A DNA stretch of 64,000 nt, taken from Micromonospora pattaloongensis. Lineage in GTDB: Bacteria; Actinomycetota; Actinomycetes; Mycobacteriales; Micromonosporaceae. Position numbers and translations under genes: made by a program. Position 1 is the stretch's first letter, and the number at the start of each line of letters is the position of its first letter. Where the stretch lies: the NCBI RefSeq assembly GCF_900107255.1, contig NZ_FNPH01000008.1:1-64000 (forward strand), given 5' to 3'. Below the pieces are notes generated by a model. The model ran no database searches, was not told the origin of the DNA, and saw nothing but the letters and a program-made list of their open reading frames with translations. Shown piece by piece: positions 55,845-64,000 of the stretch.

Positions 55845-57074
55845 ATGCAGGGCGAGCTACAACGGATCGTCGACGCGGTCGCGGCGCGGGTCGGGCGACC
55901 GGCGCTGATCGAGGACCGGCGTCAGCGCGTCCTCGTCTACAGCGAACACTCCGAGCCGATGGACGAGGTGCGGCGCGCGTCGATCCTGAGCCGACAGACC
56001 AGCCCGGAGGTGGTGGCCTGGTTCCGCCGCGCCGGCATCATGGCGGCCCGCACGCCCGTGCGCACCGCGGCCTGCCCCGAACTGGACCTGCTCGCCCGGG
56101 TCTGCCTGCCGGTCCGCCATGACGACCTGCTGCTCGGCTTCGTCTGGTTCATCGACGCCGACGGCACGATGAGCGACGCCGACGTCGACACCGCCGCCGA
56201 CGCCACCGCCGATCTGGCGCTCGCGCTCTACCGGGAGACGCTGCTCGGGGAGCTGGCGTCGCAGCGGGAGACCGAGGCCGCCCGTACCCTGCTGGTCGAG
56301 GCGCCGGCGAACCGGTCGCACGCGGTGCGGGCGCTGCTCGAGGAGGGGGTGCTGGCCGGCGACGGGCCGACCACCGCGCTGGTGGCCCAGCTCGTCACGG
56401 CCGACGGCGAGGGCCCGGACGAGGTGGCGCGGATCGCGCTGGAACAGGCGCTGGTGCGCACCCGGCGGTGGCTGGGGCCCCGCGCGGCGCTGCATCTGGT
56501 CCGGCACGACCACGGCGCGCTGCTGCTCTGCGGGCCGCGCGGGGCCGGGCGTCCGACCCCCGACGAGGCCGCGGCGCACCTCGACGCCGGGCTGCGGCAC
56601 GCCACCCGCGGGGTCGGCTCGGTCGCGCGCACCGTCGTGGGGATCGGACAGACGCGGCCGCGGCTGGCGGACGGGGCGGGCTCGTACGACGAGGCGGTGC
56701 AGTCGGCCCGGGTCGCCGTGCAGCTATCGGGGCTGGGCCGGGTGGTCGACTGGTCGCGGCTCGGCGTCTACCGGGTGCTGGCCCGGCTCGACGGGGAACA
56801 CCTGGATGTGGGCGGCGTGCATCCGGGGCTGGAGCGGCTGCTGCGCGACCAGGCCCACCGGGTGCTGCTGGAGACGCTGGAGACGTACCTGGACCTGGCC
56901 GGGAACGCGCACGCGACCGCGGAGCAGCTGCGGCTGCACCGCACCACGCTCTACTACCGCCTGCAACGGGTGGAGCAGCTCGCCGAGACCGACCTCAAGG
57001 ACGGCAACGAGCGGCTCTGCCTGCACCTGGCGCTCAAGCTCGGCCGCCTCACCGGCGACTACCAGCCGCAGTGA
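55845..57074 (+). CDS. PucR/CdaR-type transcriptional regulator
   Basis: 409 aa. The N-terminal half is a GAF-like sensory region, the middle has a GGDEF-like CdaR segment (ALHLVRHDHGALLLCG ... VVGIGQTRPRLADGAGSYDEAVQSARVA), and the C-terminus is the PucR HTH (HATAEQLRLHRTTLYYRLQRVEQL). Such proteins usually activate catabolic or stress genes. It is divergent from the M6 protease, so it may regulate it or itself. The ATG follows GAGCGGGG; another ATG 17 bp upstream is out of frame. Confidence 0.88.
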   Translation: MQGELQRIVDAVAARVGRPALIEDRRQRVLVYSEHSEPMDEVRRASILSRQTSPEVVAWFRRAGIMAARTPVRTAACPELDLLARVCLPVRHDDLLLGFVWFIDADGTMSDADVDTAADATADLALALYRETLLGELASQRETEAARTLLVEAPANRSHAVRALLEEGVLAGDGPTTALVAQLVTADGEGPDEVARIALEQALVRTRRWLGPRAALHLVRHDHGALLLCGPRGAGRPTPDEAAAHLDAGLRHATRGVGSVARTVVGIGQTRPRLADGAGSYDEAVQSARVAVQLSGLGRVVDWSRLGVYRVLARLDGEHLDVGGVHPGLERLLRDQAHRVLLETLETYLDLAGNAHATAEQLRLHRTTLYYRLQRVEQLAETDLKDGNERLCLHLALKLGRLTGDYQPQ

Positions 57075-57081
57075 CGACAGC

Positions 57082-57108
57082 GGGCCCGCCCGGAATCCGG
57101 ACGGGCCC
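57082..57108. terminator. Bidirectional terminator between the pucR-like gene and metQ
   Basis: Stem GGGCCCGCCCGG / CCGGACGGGCCC with one mismatch and an AAT loop, between the stops at 57074 (+) and 57125 (-). Confidence 0.82.
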
Positions 57109-57124
57109 ACTGGACTGTCACCGA

Positions 57125-57946
57125 TCAGAACGCGGCGAGGACCGAGCCCTGGTACTTCTCGTCGATGAACTTCTTGACCTCGGCGGAGTGCAGCAGCTTC
57201 TCCAGCTTCACCACGCGCGGGTCGTTCTCCTCGCCGGTGCGCACGACGACCAGGTTGGCGTACGGGTTGTCGGCGCCGGTCTCCAGCGCGAGCGCGTCCC
57301 GCGCCGGGGTGAACCCGGCCTGGATCGCGTAGTTGCCGTTGATCACCGAGAGCGCGGCGTCGTCGACGCTGCGCGGCAGCTGCGCCGCCTCCAGCTCCGT
57401 GATCTTCAGCTTCTTCGGGTTCTCCACGATGTCCCGCTGCGTGGCGTTGACGCCCGCGCCGTCCTTCAGCGTGATCAGGCCCTTGCTGGCGAGCAGGTTG
57501 AGCGCGCGCCCGGAGTTGGACGGGTCGTTCGGGATCGCCACGACCGCGCCGTTCGGCACGTCGGCCAGGTTCTTGATGGTCTTGGAGTAGACGCCCAACG
57601 GCTCGATGTGCACCGGCCGCAGCGCGGTGAACTTGTAGCCCTTCGACCCGACCTCCTCCTCCAGGTACGGCTTGTGCTGGAAGTAGTTCGCGTCGAGCTG
57701 CTTGTCCTGCAGGGCCACGTTCGGCTGGACGTAGTCGTTGAACTCGACGATCTCCAGCTGCAGCCCCTCGGCGGCGGCGAGGTTGTCCTTGACGTACGTC
57801 AGGATCTCGCCGTGGGGCACGGGGCTGACGCCGACCTTCAGCGGCGCGTCCGGCGACGCCGGCTTGTCGGAGTCGCTGGACCCGCAGGCGGCCAGGCCCA
57901 GAACGAGGGCCGCCGCGGCGAGGGTGGCGGAGAGGGTACGGCGCAC
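57125..57946 (-). CDS. metQ: Methionine ABC transporter substrate-binding lipoprotein
   Basis: 273 aa from GTG 57946 (AAAGG upstream), with lipobox LGLAACGSS. NlpA/MetQ-family signatures: KVGVSPVPHGEILTYV, FNDYVQPNVALQDKQLDANYFQHKPYL, and ALSVINGNYAIQAG. It binds D/L-methionine outside the membrane and delivers it to MetI. It is third in the operon metN-metI-metQ, 26 bp after metI. Confidence 0.95.
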   Translation of the reverse strand: MRRTLSATLAAAALVLGLAACGSSDSDKPASPDAPLKVGVSPVPHGEILTYVKDNLAAAEGLQLEIVEFNDYVQPNVALQDKQLDANYFQHKPYLEEEVGSKGYKFTALRPVHIEPLGVYSKTIKNLADVPNGAVVAIPNDPSNSGRALNLLASKGLITLKDGAGVNATQRDIVENPKKLKITELEAAQLPRSVDDAALSVINGNYAIQAGFTPARDALALETGADNPYANLVVVRTGEENDPRVVKLEKLLHSAEVKKFIDEKYQGSVLAAF

Positions 57947-57972
57947 GGAGCTTGCCTTTCTCGGTGGTGGTG

Positions 57973-58629
57973 TTACCGGTGGGACAGCCGCCGGGCGATC
58001 AGGTCGCCCAGCACCTGCACCAGTTGCACGAAGAGGATCAGCACGGCGACGGTGGCGAGCATGACCTCGTCTTCGAAACGTTGGTATCCGTAGCGGATCG
58101 CCAGATCCCCGAGGCCGCCGCCGCCGACCACGCCCGCCATCGCGGAGTAGCCGACGAGCGCGACGACGGTGATCGTCAGGCCGGAGACCAGGCCGGGCCG
58201 CGCCTCGCGGAGCAGCACCTTGACGACGATCTCCCGGCGGGAGGCGCCCATCGCGGTCGCGGCCGCGACGACGCTCCGGTCGACCTCGCGCAGCGCGGTC
58301 TCGACCATGCGCGCGAAGAACGGGATGGCGCCCACGGTGAGCGGCACGATCGCCGCCTCGGTGCCGATGGTCGTGCCGACCAGCGCCCGGGTGAACGGGA
58401 TGATCGCGACCAGCAGGATGATGAACGGCAGCGACCGACCGATGTTGACGATCAGGCCGAGCACGACGTGCAGCGGCCACGCCGGCAGCAGCCCGTCGCG
58501 GTCGGTGAGCACCAGCAGCACGCCGACCAGCAGGCCGCCGATCGCGGTGAGCGCGGTGGAGACCCCCAGCATGTACAGGGTTTCCTGCGCGCCCTCCCAG
58601 AGCAGCGGCGCGATCTCGCTCCAGGTCAT
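57973..58629 (-). CDS. metI: Methionine ABC transporter permease
   Basis: 218 aa with about five TM helices and the permease EAA-type loop AAATAMGASRREIVVKVLLREA that contacts MetN. GGGGLGDLAIRYGYQRF near the C-terminus is characteristic of MetI. The start overlaps the metN stop by 4 nt. Confidence 0.96.
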   Translation of the reverse strand: MTWSEIAPLLWEGAQETLYMLGVSTALTAIGGLLVGVLLVLTDRDGLLPAWPLHVVLGLIVNIGRSLPFIILLVAIIPFTRALVGTTIGTEAAIVPLTVGAIPFFARMVETALREVDRSVVAAATAMGASRREIVVKVLLREARPGLVSGLTITVVALVGYSAMAGVVGGGGLGDLAIRYGYQRFEDEVMLATVAVLILFVQLVQVLGDLIARRLSHR

Positions 58630-59609
58630 CGGGGCACCTCCACGATCAGGCCGTGTTCGCGCAGTCGGCGCAGCGGCGCCTCCTCGGCGGCGTGCGCGCC
58701 GCGCAGCGCGAGCCGCAGCCGGCCGACGCGCCCGCCGGGCAGCTCCTCGACGGCGCCGCTGAGGATCCGTACGTCGAGGTCGTGCTCGCGGGCGAGCACG
58801 GAGAGGAACGAGTGGTCGGTCGCGTCGCCGGCGAGCGTCACGTCCACGACGGTGGCGTCCGGCAGCTGCGGCGCCGGGCCGAGCCGGAACAGATCGCGGG
58901 CCAGCTCGGAGCCGGGGCGGCGGACGAGGTCGGTCACGGTGCCGGCCTCGACGATCCGCCCGTCGCGCATGATCGCGGCGGAGTCGCAGATCCGCTTGAC
59001 CACTTCCATCTCGTGCGTGATGAGCAGGATGGTCAGTCCGAGCCGCTGGCTGAGGTCGCGCAGCAGGGCGAGGATCGAGCCGGTGGTCTCCGGGTCGAGC
59101 GCGGAGGTGGCCTCGTCGGAGAGGAGCACCCTCGGGCGGCCGGCGAGCGCGCGGGCGATGCCGACGCGCTGTTTCTGGCCGCCCGACAGCTGCGCCGGGT
59201 ACGCCCCGGCGTGGTCGGCCAGCCCGACCAGGTCGAGCAGCTCGGCGACCCGGGCGGCGCGCTCCGCGCGCGGCACCCCCATCACCTCCAGCGGGAAGGC
59301 GACGTTGCCGGCGGCGGTGCGCGAGCCGAGCAGCGCGAAGTGCTGGTGGATCATCCCGATCCCCTGCCGGGCCCGGCGCAGCCGGCCGCCGCGCAGCGAC
59401 GCGAGCTCCACGCCGTCCACGGTGACGGTGCCGGCGTCGGGACGCTCCAGCAGATTGACGCAGCGCAGCAGGGTGCTCTTGCCGGCGCCGCTGCGCCCGA
59501 GCACGCCGAAGACCTCGCCGTCGCGCACGGTGAGGTCGACGCCGTCGACGGCGGCGACGGCGCGGCGGCGGGACCGGTACGTCTTGCGCAGTCCCTGGAT
59601 CTGGATCAC
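58626..59609 (-). CDS. metN: Methionine ABC transporter ATP-binding protein
   Basis: 327 aa from the GTG at 59609 (MIQIQGLRKTYRSRRR) preceded by GGGGAC; the extension to 59699 does not look coding. Walker A GRSGAGKST, Q-loop HQHFALL, signature LSGGQKQR, Walker B VLLSDEATSALD, and H-loop ITHEM are all intact, and a C-terminal NIL domain (methionine sensor) follows. I looked for a SAM riboswitch upstream and saw none. Confidence 0.95.
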   Translation of the reverse strand: MIQIQGLRKTYRSRRRAVAAVDGVDLTVRDGEVFGVLGRSGAGKSTLLRCVNLLERPDAGTVTVDGVELASLRGGRLRRARQGIGMIHQHFALLGSRTAAGNVAFPLEVMGVPRAERAARVAELLDLVGLADHAGAYPAQLSGGQKQRVGIARALAGRPRVLLSDEATSALDPETTGSILALLRDLSQRLGLTILLITHEMEVVKRICDSAAIMRDGRIVEAGTVTDLVRRPGSELARDLFRLGPAPQLPDATVVDVTLAGDATDHSFLSVLAREHDLDVRILSGAVEELPGGRVGRLRLALRGAHAAEEAPLRRLREHGLIVEVPR

Positions 59610-59703
59610 AGCGTTGTCCCCGAGGGCGAGAGGATCATGTAAGCCTCCAACCCTGCGCCGTCGGGGCGAGATTCCCCAAACCCGTGTGAACAGGGACACC
59701 GTC

Positions 59704-59777
59704 GATCACGACGATCTTGGACTTATGGCGAGGTTCTGTCCGTTTCCACCAGCCATAAGCCCAAGATCGTCGTGATC
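59704..59777. repeat. 26-bp inverted repeat with 22-nt loop
   Basis: The left arm 59704-59729 (starts GATCACGACGATCTTGG, ends CTTATGGC) and right arm 59752-59777 are inverted copies with one mismatch. It lies between the sulfotransferase stop (59795, minus) and the metN promoter, so it can end the exopolysaccharide transcript. The GATC-flanked form resembles intergenic repeats of Micromonosporaceae. Confidence 0.75.
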
Positions 59778-59794
59778 AGGCGGAGCGGGCGGGG

Positions 59795-60631
59795 TCAGGC
59801 GGGCCAGGTGTTCGGCCAGCCGAGGAGGGTGGCGAGGCGGGCGTTGTGGGGGGCGAAGTAGGCGGACAGGTCCGCGCGCAGCGCGTCGGTGAGGGCGCTG
59901 GGGCCGGGGTCGACGCGGCGGGTGTGCCGGGCGAAGGCCGCCGGCGTGAACGGCGGCAGCTCCAGGAAGCGCAGGAGCTCGCCGTAGACGGCGGCGGGAT
60001 CGGCGTACAGGTCCTCGCTGCGCAGCACGAGCAGCCGCTCCCGCGGTACGTGCGCGAACCACCGCTCCAACTGCTCGGCGTACCGGCCGCGGGCGAGGTA
60101 GGAGTGGTTGCGCAGCGCCGCGTGCGCGGTGCGGCTGTCCGGGCCGTGCCGCAGCGCGGCGGCGAGCCGGTCGGGCTCGGCGGCCACCGCGTCGGCGAAG
60201 TCGAGCGGCTCGAGGCCGTACGAGCGGGTGTGCAGGTAGTGCGAGTAGGCGCGCTCGACCGGGTCGCGCAGCAGCGCGATGAACCGCCCCTGCGGCAGCG
60301 TGGCGGCGACCCGGGCCGGCACCTCGGGGTGGAAGAGGTAGTACGGGCTCGCCTCGAAGCTGCGCGTCCCCGGCGCGGCCGCCGGGAAGTGACCGCGGTA
60401 CCAGCGCGTGCCGCGGCCGTGGTGGAGGCTGAAGAACTGCAGCTCCTTGCCGGTCGCGACGCGGACCCGGGGATGGGCGGCGAGGTAGTGGTAGAGCGAG
60501 GTGGTGCCGCAGCGCTGCCCGCCGATGATCAGGAAGTCGGGGAGCGCGCCGGGCGCGAGGACTCCCCTGCCCCACGCCCGCGTGCCGCGGACCGCCCGGC
60601 GCAGCCGGTCCACCGCGACCCGGCGGCTCAC
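59795..60631 (-). CDS. Sulfotransferase domain protein (heparan-sulfate-type)
   Basis: 278 aa from the GTG at 60631, which overlaps the flippase stop (GTGA). PAPS motifs: LPDFLIIGGQRCGTTSLYHYLAAHP and FIALLRDPVERAYSHYLHTR, the pattern of NDST-like carbohydrate sulfotransferases; KELQFFSLHHGRGTRWYRGHF matches the Kx2xFF substrate region. Placed in an exopolysaccharide cluster, it probably sulfates the polymer or its repeat unit. Confidence 0.88.
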   Translation of the reverse strand: MSRRVAVDRLRRAVRGTRAWGRGVLAPGALPDFLIIGGQRCGTTSLYHYLAAHPRVRVATGKELQFFSLHHGRGTRWYRGHFPAAAPGTRSFEASPYYLFHPEVPARVAATLPQGRFIALLRDPVERAYSHYLHTRSYGLEPLDFADAVAAEPDRLAAALRHGPDSRTAHAALRNHSYLARGRYAEQLERWFAHVPRERLLVLRSEDLYADPAAVYGELLRFLELPPFTPAAFARHTRRVDPGPSALTDALRADLSAYFAPHNARLATLLGWPNTWPA

Positions 60632-62193
60632 GCGTCCACCGCCACGGGCGGGTCGGCGCGACCGGGCCGGCCGACGCCGCCGCGGCGCCGGATCAGGGAG
60701 CGCAGCACCATGGTGTCCTCGCGGCTGAGCCCGAGCGCGAGCACCGCGCCGAGGTAGACCACCCCGACGACGACCACCCCGACGACGATCTCGACCAGCC
60801 AGCCCGACGCCAGCCAGCGCGCGCCGAACCCGGCCAGCAGCGCGAGCGCCCCGGCGGCGAGGCCCTTCAGCATGCCGCCGGTGACCGGAACCGCCCGCAC
60901 CAGCGCGCGCACCTGCAGCACCCGGGCCAGGTTGACCGCGGCCAGCGACACCGCCCAGGCCACCGCGGCGCCGATGAGCCCGTACGCCGGGATGAGCCAG
61001 AGGTTGAGCAGCACGTTGAGGACGAGCGCGGCCAGATTGTCCGCCATGTTCACCACCACCCGGCCGGACATGTTGAGCAGCGTGCCGCACGGGCCGGTGG
61101 CGGCGTTCACCAGCTGGCCGACCGCCAGGATCACCGTCACCGCCGCCCCGGTGGCGAAGTCGCCGCCGAAGAGCCGCAGCAGGTGCTCGGGGAAGACCAG
61201 CAGCACCACGAAGGCCGGCAGCGACAACCGCACCACCCAGCCGGTCGCGGCGCCGTAGATCCGCCGCACATCGTCCATCGCCCCCCGGTGGTAGAGGGAG
61301 GCCAGGTACGGCCCGAACGCCGCGTTGATCGGCGCCAGCACGAAGATCGCAATGGTGACCAGCCGGGTGGCGACGTTGTAGACGCCGATGTCGTCGGTGG
61401 CGAACGCGCCGAGCAGCAGCGTGTCGATCCAGATCAGGCCGGTGGAGGAGAGCGACGACACCCAGCTCACCGTGGAGAAGCTGAACAGCGGCCCGGGCCG
61501 GTAGACCGGGGCGGCGGGGGCGGCCCGGCGCAGCAGCCGCCACACGGCGGCGAGCGCGAACGCGGCGGCGGACCAGGCCGCCACGACCAGCGCCCAGTAC
61601 GCCCCGGTCAGCCCCGCCCCGCCGGCCAGCGCCAGCGCGGTCAGCGCCAGCCGGGCGCCCGGCTCGTAGACCTGCCCGATCAGCGTGAACGGCCGCTGCG
61701 TACGCCAGCCGCGGGTCGCCGCGAGCGCCGCCTCGCAGACCGTCGTGGCTGGCAGGGTCAGCGCCACCAGCCGCAGTCCGGCAACGAGCTGCGGGTCGTG
61801 CAGCAGGTCGGCCAGGCGAGGCGCGGCGAGCGCGAGCGCGACGCCGATCAGCGCCGACGAGCCCGCGGAGATGGCCAGCCCCAGCCGGACCGTGCCGCGC
61901 AGCGCGGCCGGGTCGTCGTCGGCCAGGTGCACCGCCACGAAGCGGGTCAGCCCGGCCCGGAAGCCGGCGAGCGACAGCAGCCCGAGCAGGGCGAGCACGG
62001 CGTAGCACTGCGCGTACCGGCCGACCTCGGCGACGCCGAGCACCCGGGCCAGCAGCAGCATGATCCCGAAGACCGCCGCCTGACTGAGCACCGCCCCGAT
62101 CAGGTTGAGTCCGCCGCCGCGCGCCATGCCGCGTACGTGGCGGTCACCCGCGTCGGCGGGCGGCGCCACCGGCGGCACGGACCGGGTGGTCAC
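60628..62193 (-). CDS. Polysaccharide flippase (Wzx/MATE-like)
   Basis: 521 aa from the GTG at 62193 (VTTRSVPPVAPPAD); the longer frame overlaps the previous gene. About 12-14 TM helices, starting with GGGLNLIGAVLSQAAVFGIMLL and the typical LLARVLGVAEVGRYAQCYAVL. It likely moves lipid-linked repeat units across the membrane. It starts right after the Wzz-like gene stop and overlaps the sulfotransferase gene, so it is translationally coupled to both. Confidence 0.85.
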   Translation of the reverse strand: MTTRSVPPVAPPADAGDRHVRGMARGGGLNLIGAVLSQAAVFGIMLLLARVLGVAEVGRYAQCYAVLALLGLLSLAGFRAGLTRFVAVHLADDDPAALRGTVRLGLAISAGSSALIGVALALAAPRLADLLHDPQLVAGLRLVALTLPATTVCEAALAATRGWRTQRPFTLIGQVYEPGARLALTALALAGGAGLTGAYWALVVAAWSAAAFALAAVWRLLRRAAPAAPVYRPGPLFSFSTVSWVSSLSSTGLIWIDTLLLGAFATDDIGVYNVATRLVTIAIFVLAPINAAFGPYLASLYHRGAMDDVRRIYGAATGWVVRLSLPAFVVLLVFPEHLLRLFGGDFATGAAVTVILAVGQLVNAATGPCGTLLNMSGRVVVNMADNLAALVLNVLLNLWLIPAYGLIGAAVAWAVSLAAVNLARVLQVRALVRAVPVTGGMLKGLAAGALALLAGFGARWLASGWLVEIVVGVVVVGVVYLGAVLALGLSREDTMVLRSLIRRRGGVGRPGRADPPVAVDA

Positions 62194-62194
62194 C

Positions 62195-63244
62195 TCATCG
62201 ACCCGCCGTCGTGACGTCGGTGACGGCGTGGGCCCGCGGCGCGGGGACGGCGGCGGGGGTGGCGGCATCGGCCGGGGCGGCAGCCGCCGCGACCGCACGG
62301 CGGTTGCGAGCCACGAGTTCGAGCAGGGCCACCAGCAGCACGGCGACCAGCACGCCGGCGCCGGCGACCGGCACCACGGTGCGGATCACGGCGCCCGTCC
62401 GGGACACCCGCTCGGTCTCCCCCACGCTGGCGACCTTCGCCGGATCGGCGGCCTGAACCTGCGCGCGCGCCGCCTGGAGCCCTTCGCGCGCCTTGGCCAG
62501 CGCCGCCGTCGCGCTGTCCCGCTGGGCGATCAGCGCCTGGTACTCCGGCAGCTTCGGGCCGAGCGCGTCGAGCCGCTTCTGCAGCGCCGCGATGGCCGCG
62601 GCGGAGCTGGCCGCTCCCCCGCTGTTGCCGACCGCCGCCATCTCCAGCTGCTGCCGCCGCAGGCTGGCGGACTCGCTGAGCAGCGCCTGGTAGAGCTTGT
62701 CCGGCTGGGACACCTTGTTGGTCTTCTCCCAGTCGGTGATCGCCGCGGTCGCCGCGGTCACCTCACCGGTGGCGGTCTCGACCTCCCGGTCGCCGACCTC
62801 GACCTGGGAGGAGAAGAGGAACTCCAGCGCGTGCTCGGCGGTCGCGGCGAGCACCGGCGACACCGTGTCCCGATCGGTGCTGGTGTAGCGGAGCTCCAGC
62901 TGGCTGCTCGCCCCGACCTGGGTGACCTTCAGCCCGTCGCGCAGCGCGCCGGCGCCGACCCCGGTGTCGGCCGACACCTGCTCGACCACCTTCGGCGCGG
63001 TCACGGCCGCGCCGAACGCCGCGACGAACTGGTTCGCGGCCTGGACGCCGGTGAACTGCTGGGCGGCGGCGCCGCCGACGAGCGCGGGCGCGGCCACGTA
63101 CGCGGTGCCGGCGTACCGCTGCGGCGCGAGCAGCACGATTGCCGTCGCGGCCGCGGCGGCGACGACCGGGACGCCCACCAGCACCCACAGTCGCCGCCGG
63201 GCGACCCGCAGGTAGTCGACGATCTCCACGCTTGCGCTCCCCAC
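62195..63244 (-). CDS. Wzz/chain-length-determinant-like polysaccharide co-polymerase
   Basis: 349 aa with a TM helix near each end (LWVLVGVPVVAAAAATAIVLL and VVPVAGAGVLVAVLLVALLEL) and a long helical extracytoplasmic middle, the PCP layout. There is no kinase domain on the C-terminus. Such proteins control polymer length in Wzy-dependent systems. It lies between the ligase/polymerase-like gene and the flippase. Confidence 0.82.
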   Translation of the reverse strand: MGSASVEIVDYLRVARRRLWVLVGVPVVAAAAATAIVLLAPQRYAGTAYVAAPALVGGAAAQQFTGVQAANQFVAAFGAAVTAPKVVEQVSADTGVGAGALRDGLKVTQVGASSQLELRYTSTDRDTVSPVLAATAEHALEFLFSSQVEVGDREVETATGEVTAATAAITDWEKTNKVSQPDKLYQALLSESASLRRQQLEMAAVGNSGGAASSAAAIAALQKRLDALGPKLPEYQALIAQRDSATAALAKAREGLQAARAQVQAADPAKVASVGETERVSRTGAVIRTVVPVAGAGVLVAVLLVALLELVARNRRAVAAAAAPADAATPAAVPAPRAHAVTDVTTAGR

Positions 63245-63246
63245 TT

Positions 63247-64000
63247 CTATTGAGCCGTTACGAGCTGTCGCGGCGCCGGTGACGCCGCCGGGTCGGCCGC
63301 CGCGCGGTGCGCGACGCTGGCCGCCGCCGCCGCGAAGGCGACGAAATACCAGAGTGTGACCACATTGGAGATCACATTCGAGGCCGCGCTGACCGCGATG
63401 AACGCCACCGCGCAGCCGAGGAACCCGACGGCGATGCCGCGCTCCAGACTGCCGGGCGGCGCCCGGCGCAGGGCCAGCCGGCCGGTGTGCAGGCTGAGCA
63501 GCATCATCGCCAGGTACGCGAGCAGCCCGAGCACGCCGGTCTCGACGTACGCCCGCAGGAAGTCGTTGTGCGGCTTCTTGGCCTCGTCGGTCTCGCGCTG
63601 CGTCATGTTCGGGCCGATGCCGGTCACCGGGTTGCGGTTGGCCAGCGTGACGATCTCGGTCCAGTAGTCCACCCGCCAGGCGAGCGTGTTGCCGGTGGGG
63701 CCGCCCCCGACGGCCCGTACCTCGCCGAGCTGGGCGAACCGGTCGGCCACGGTGGGCAGCAGCACCGCCCCGGCGACCGCGACCCCGCAGAGCAGGACGA
63801 TCAGCCGGGCGCTGCGCTGCAGCACCGCGACGACCACCAGGCCGATCGCCGCGCCGAGGATGGCGCTGCGCGTGTTGGTCAGCAGCAGGAAGACCAGCGA
63901 GAGCGCGAGCAGCGCGCCGAGGGCGAGCCGCAGCCGCCGTTCCAGGTACCGGTAGACGCCGAACCCGAAGATCACCATGAACATCAGGTAGCGCCCGAAC
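63247..64000 (-). CDS. O-antigen ligase/polymerase-like membrane protein (partial)
   Basis: The frame is still open at the window edge, so the N-terminus is missing. The visible part has several TM helices and the Wzy_C/WaaL signature: LLTNTRSAILGAAIGL, GIGPNMTQRE and PHNDFLRAYVETGVLGLLAYL. It would polymerise or ligate the polysaccharide. It ends 2 bp before the start of the Wzz-like gene. Confidence 0.85.
   Translation of the reverse strand, partial: FGRYLMFMVIFGFGVYRYLERRLRLALGALLALSLVFLLLTNTRSAILGAAIGLVVVAVLQRSARLIVLLCGVAVAGAVLLPTVADRFAQLGEVRAVGGGPTGNTLAWRVDYWTEIVTLANRNPVTGIGPNMTQRETDEAKKPHNDFLRAYVETGVLGLLAYLAMMLLSLHTGRLALRRAPPGSLERGIAVGFLGCAVAFIAVSAASNVISNVVTLWYFVAFAAAAASVAHRAAADPAASPAPRQLVTAQ

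Noticed and set aside
59610..59703. Possible SAM riboswitch before metNIQ
   Set aside because: No SAM-I, SAM-II or SAM-IV core could be recognised; the only structure is the 59704-59777 inverted repeat, which lies upstream of the leader.

Overview
The window is about 64 kb of very GC-rich DNA from an actinobacterium, most likely Micromonospora or a close relative in the Micromonosporaceae. The basis is codon use, frequent GTG starts, GGGGCCCC and GATC...GATC intergenic palindromes, and the gene content. No 16S gene is present, so the genus is an inference.

Region 1 (1-13.8 kb) is a defence locus. It holds a broken tyrosine-recombinase tail, a 61-repeat CRISPR array (776-5279), and a complete type I-C cas set on the minus strand (cas3, cas5, cas8c, cas7, cas4, cas1, cas2). 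The leader and newest spacers sit next to cas2. The roughly 740-bp gap between cas3 and cas5 is not an ordinary spacer. It carries one free-standing degenerate CRISPR repeat with a rebuilt stem and an unchanged 11-nt handle. Its 'spacer' matches, over its first 11 nt, a TTC-flanked site in the adjacent divergent promoter region. A 67-aa membrane peptide gene is read away from that site. This looks like a crRNA-like autoregulator or a CRISPR-guarded toxin (CreR/CreTA-like) and is the main discovery candidate. cas4 looks frameshifted just before its Fe-S cysteines.

Region 2 (13.9-24.1 kb) is a compact minus-strand biosynthetic operon: sugar-nucleotide epimerase, thymidylate-synthase-fold nucleotide hydroxymethylase, NodU/TobZ-type carbamoyltransferase, glycosyltransferase, P-loop kinase, two APH-like kinases and a histidine phosphatase. 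A divergent XRE-TPR regulator and a HAD phosphatase lie beside it. The hydroxymethylase carries Asp where thymidylate synthase has Asn, which points to a cytosine nucleotide substrate and perhaps a carbamoylated, glycosylated nucleoside-like product. A serine-recombinase fragment next to a tRNA(CAT) gene at 25.0 kb probably marks an island border.

Region 3 (25-40.8 kb) holds an MmpL transporter, tRNA-Asn, a YtxH-like protein, and a group of large secreted carbohydrate-active proteins built from ThuA, DUF1080, soluble glucose/sorbosone dehydrogenase, PKD, CBM6 and ricin-lectin modules, plus a sugar isomerase. Together they suggest extracellular (3-keto)glycoside use. Two neighbouring genes share an almost identical 395-bp lectin module.

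Region 4 (41-64 kb) holds four sulfotransferases with a GT4 glycosyltransferase and a glycoside-hydrolase-like lipoprotein; a secreted PepX-type peptidase; glpK-glpF; two redox/hypothetical lipoproteins; a secreted M6 metalloprotease; a PucR-type regulator; a metNIQ methionine transporter; and the start of an exopolysaccharide cluster (ligase, Wzz, flippase, fifth sulfotransferase). The two secreted peptidase genes share an 18-bp palindrome upstream.
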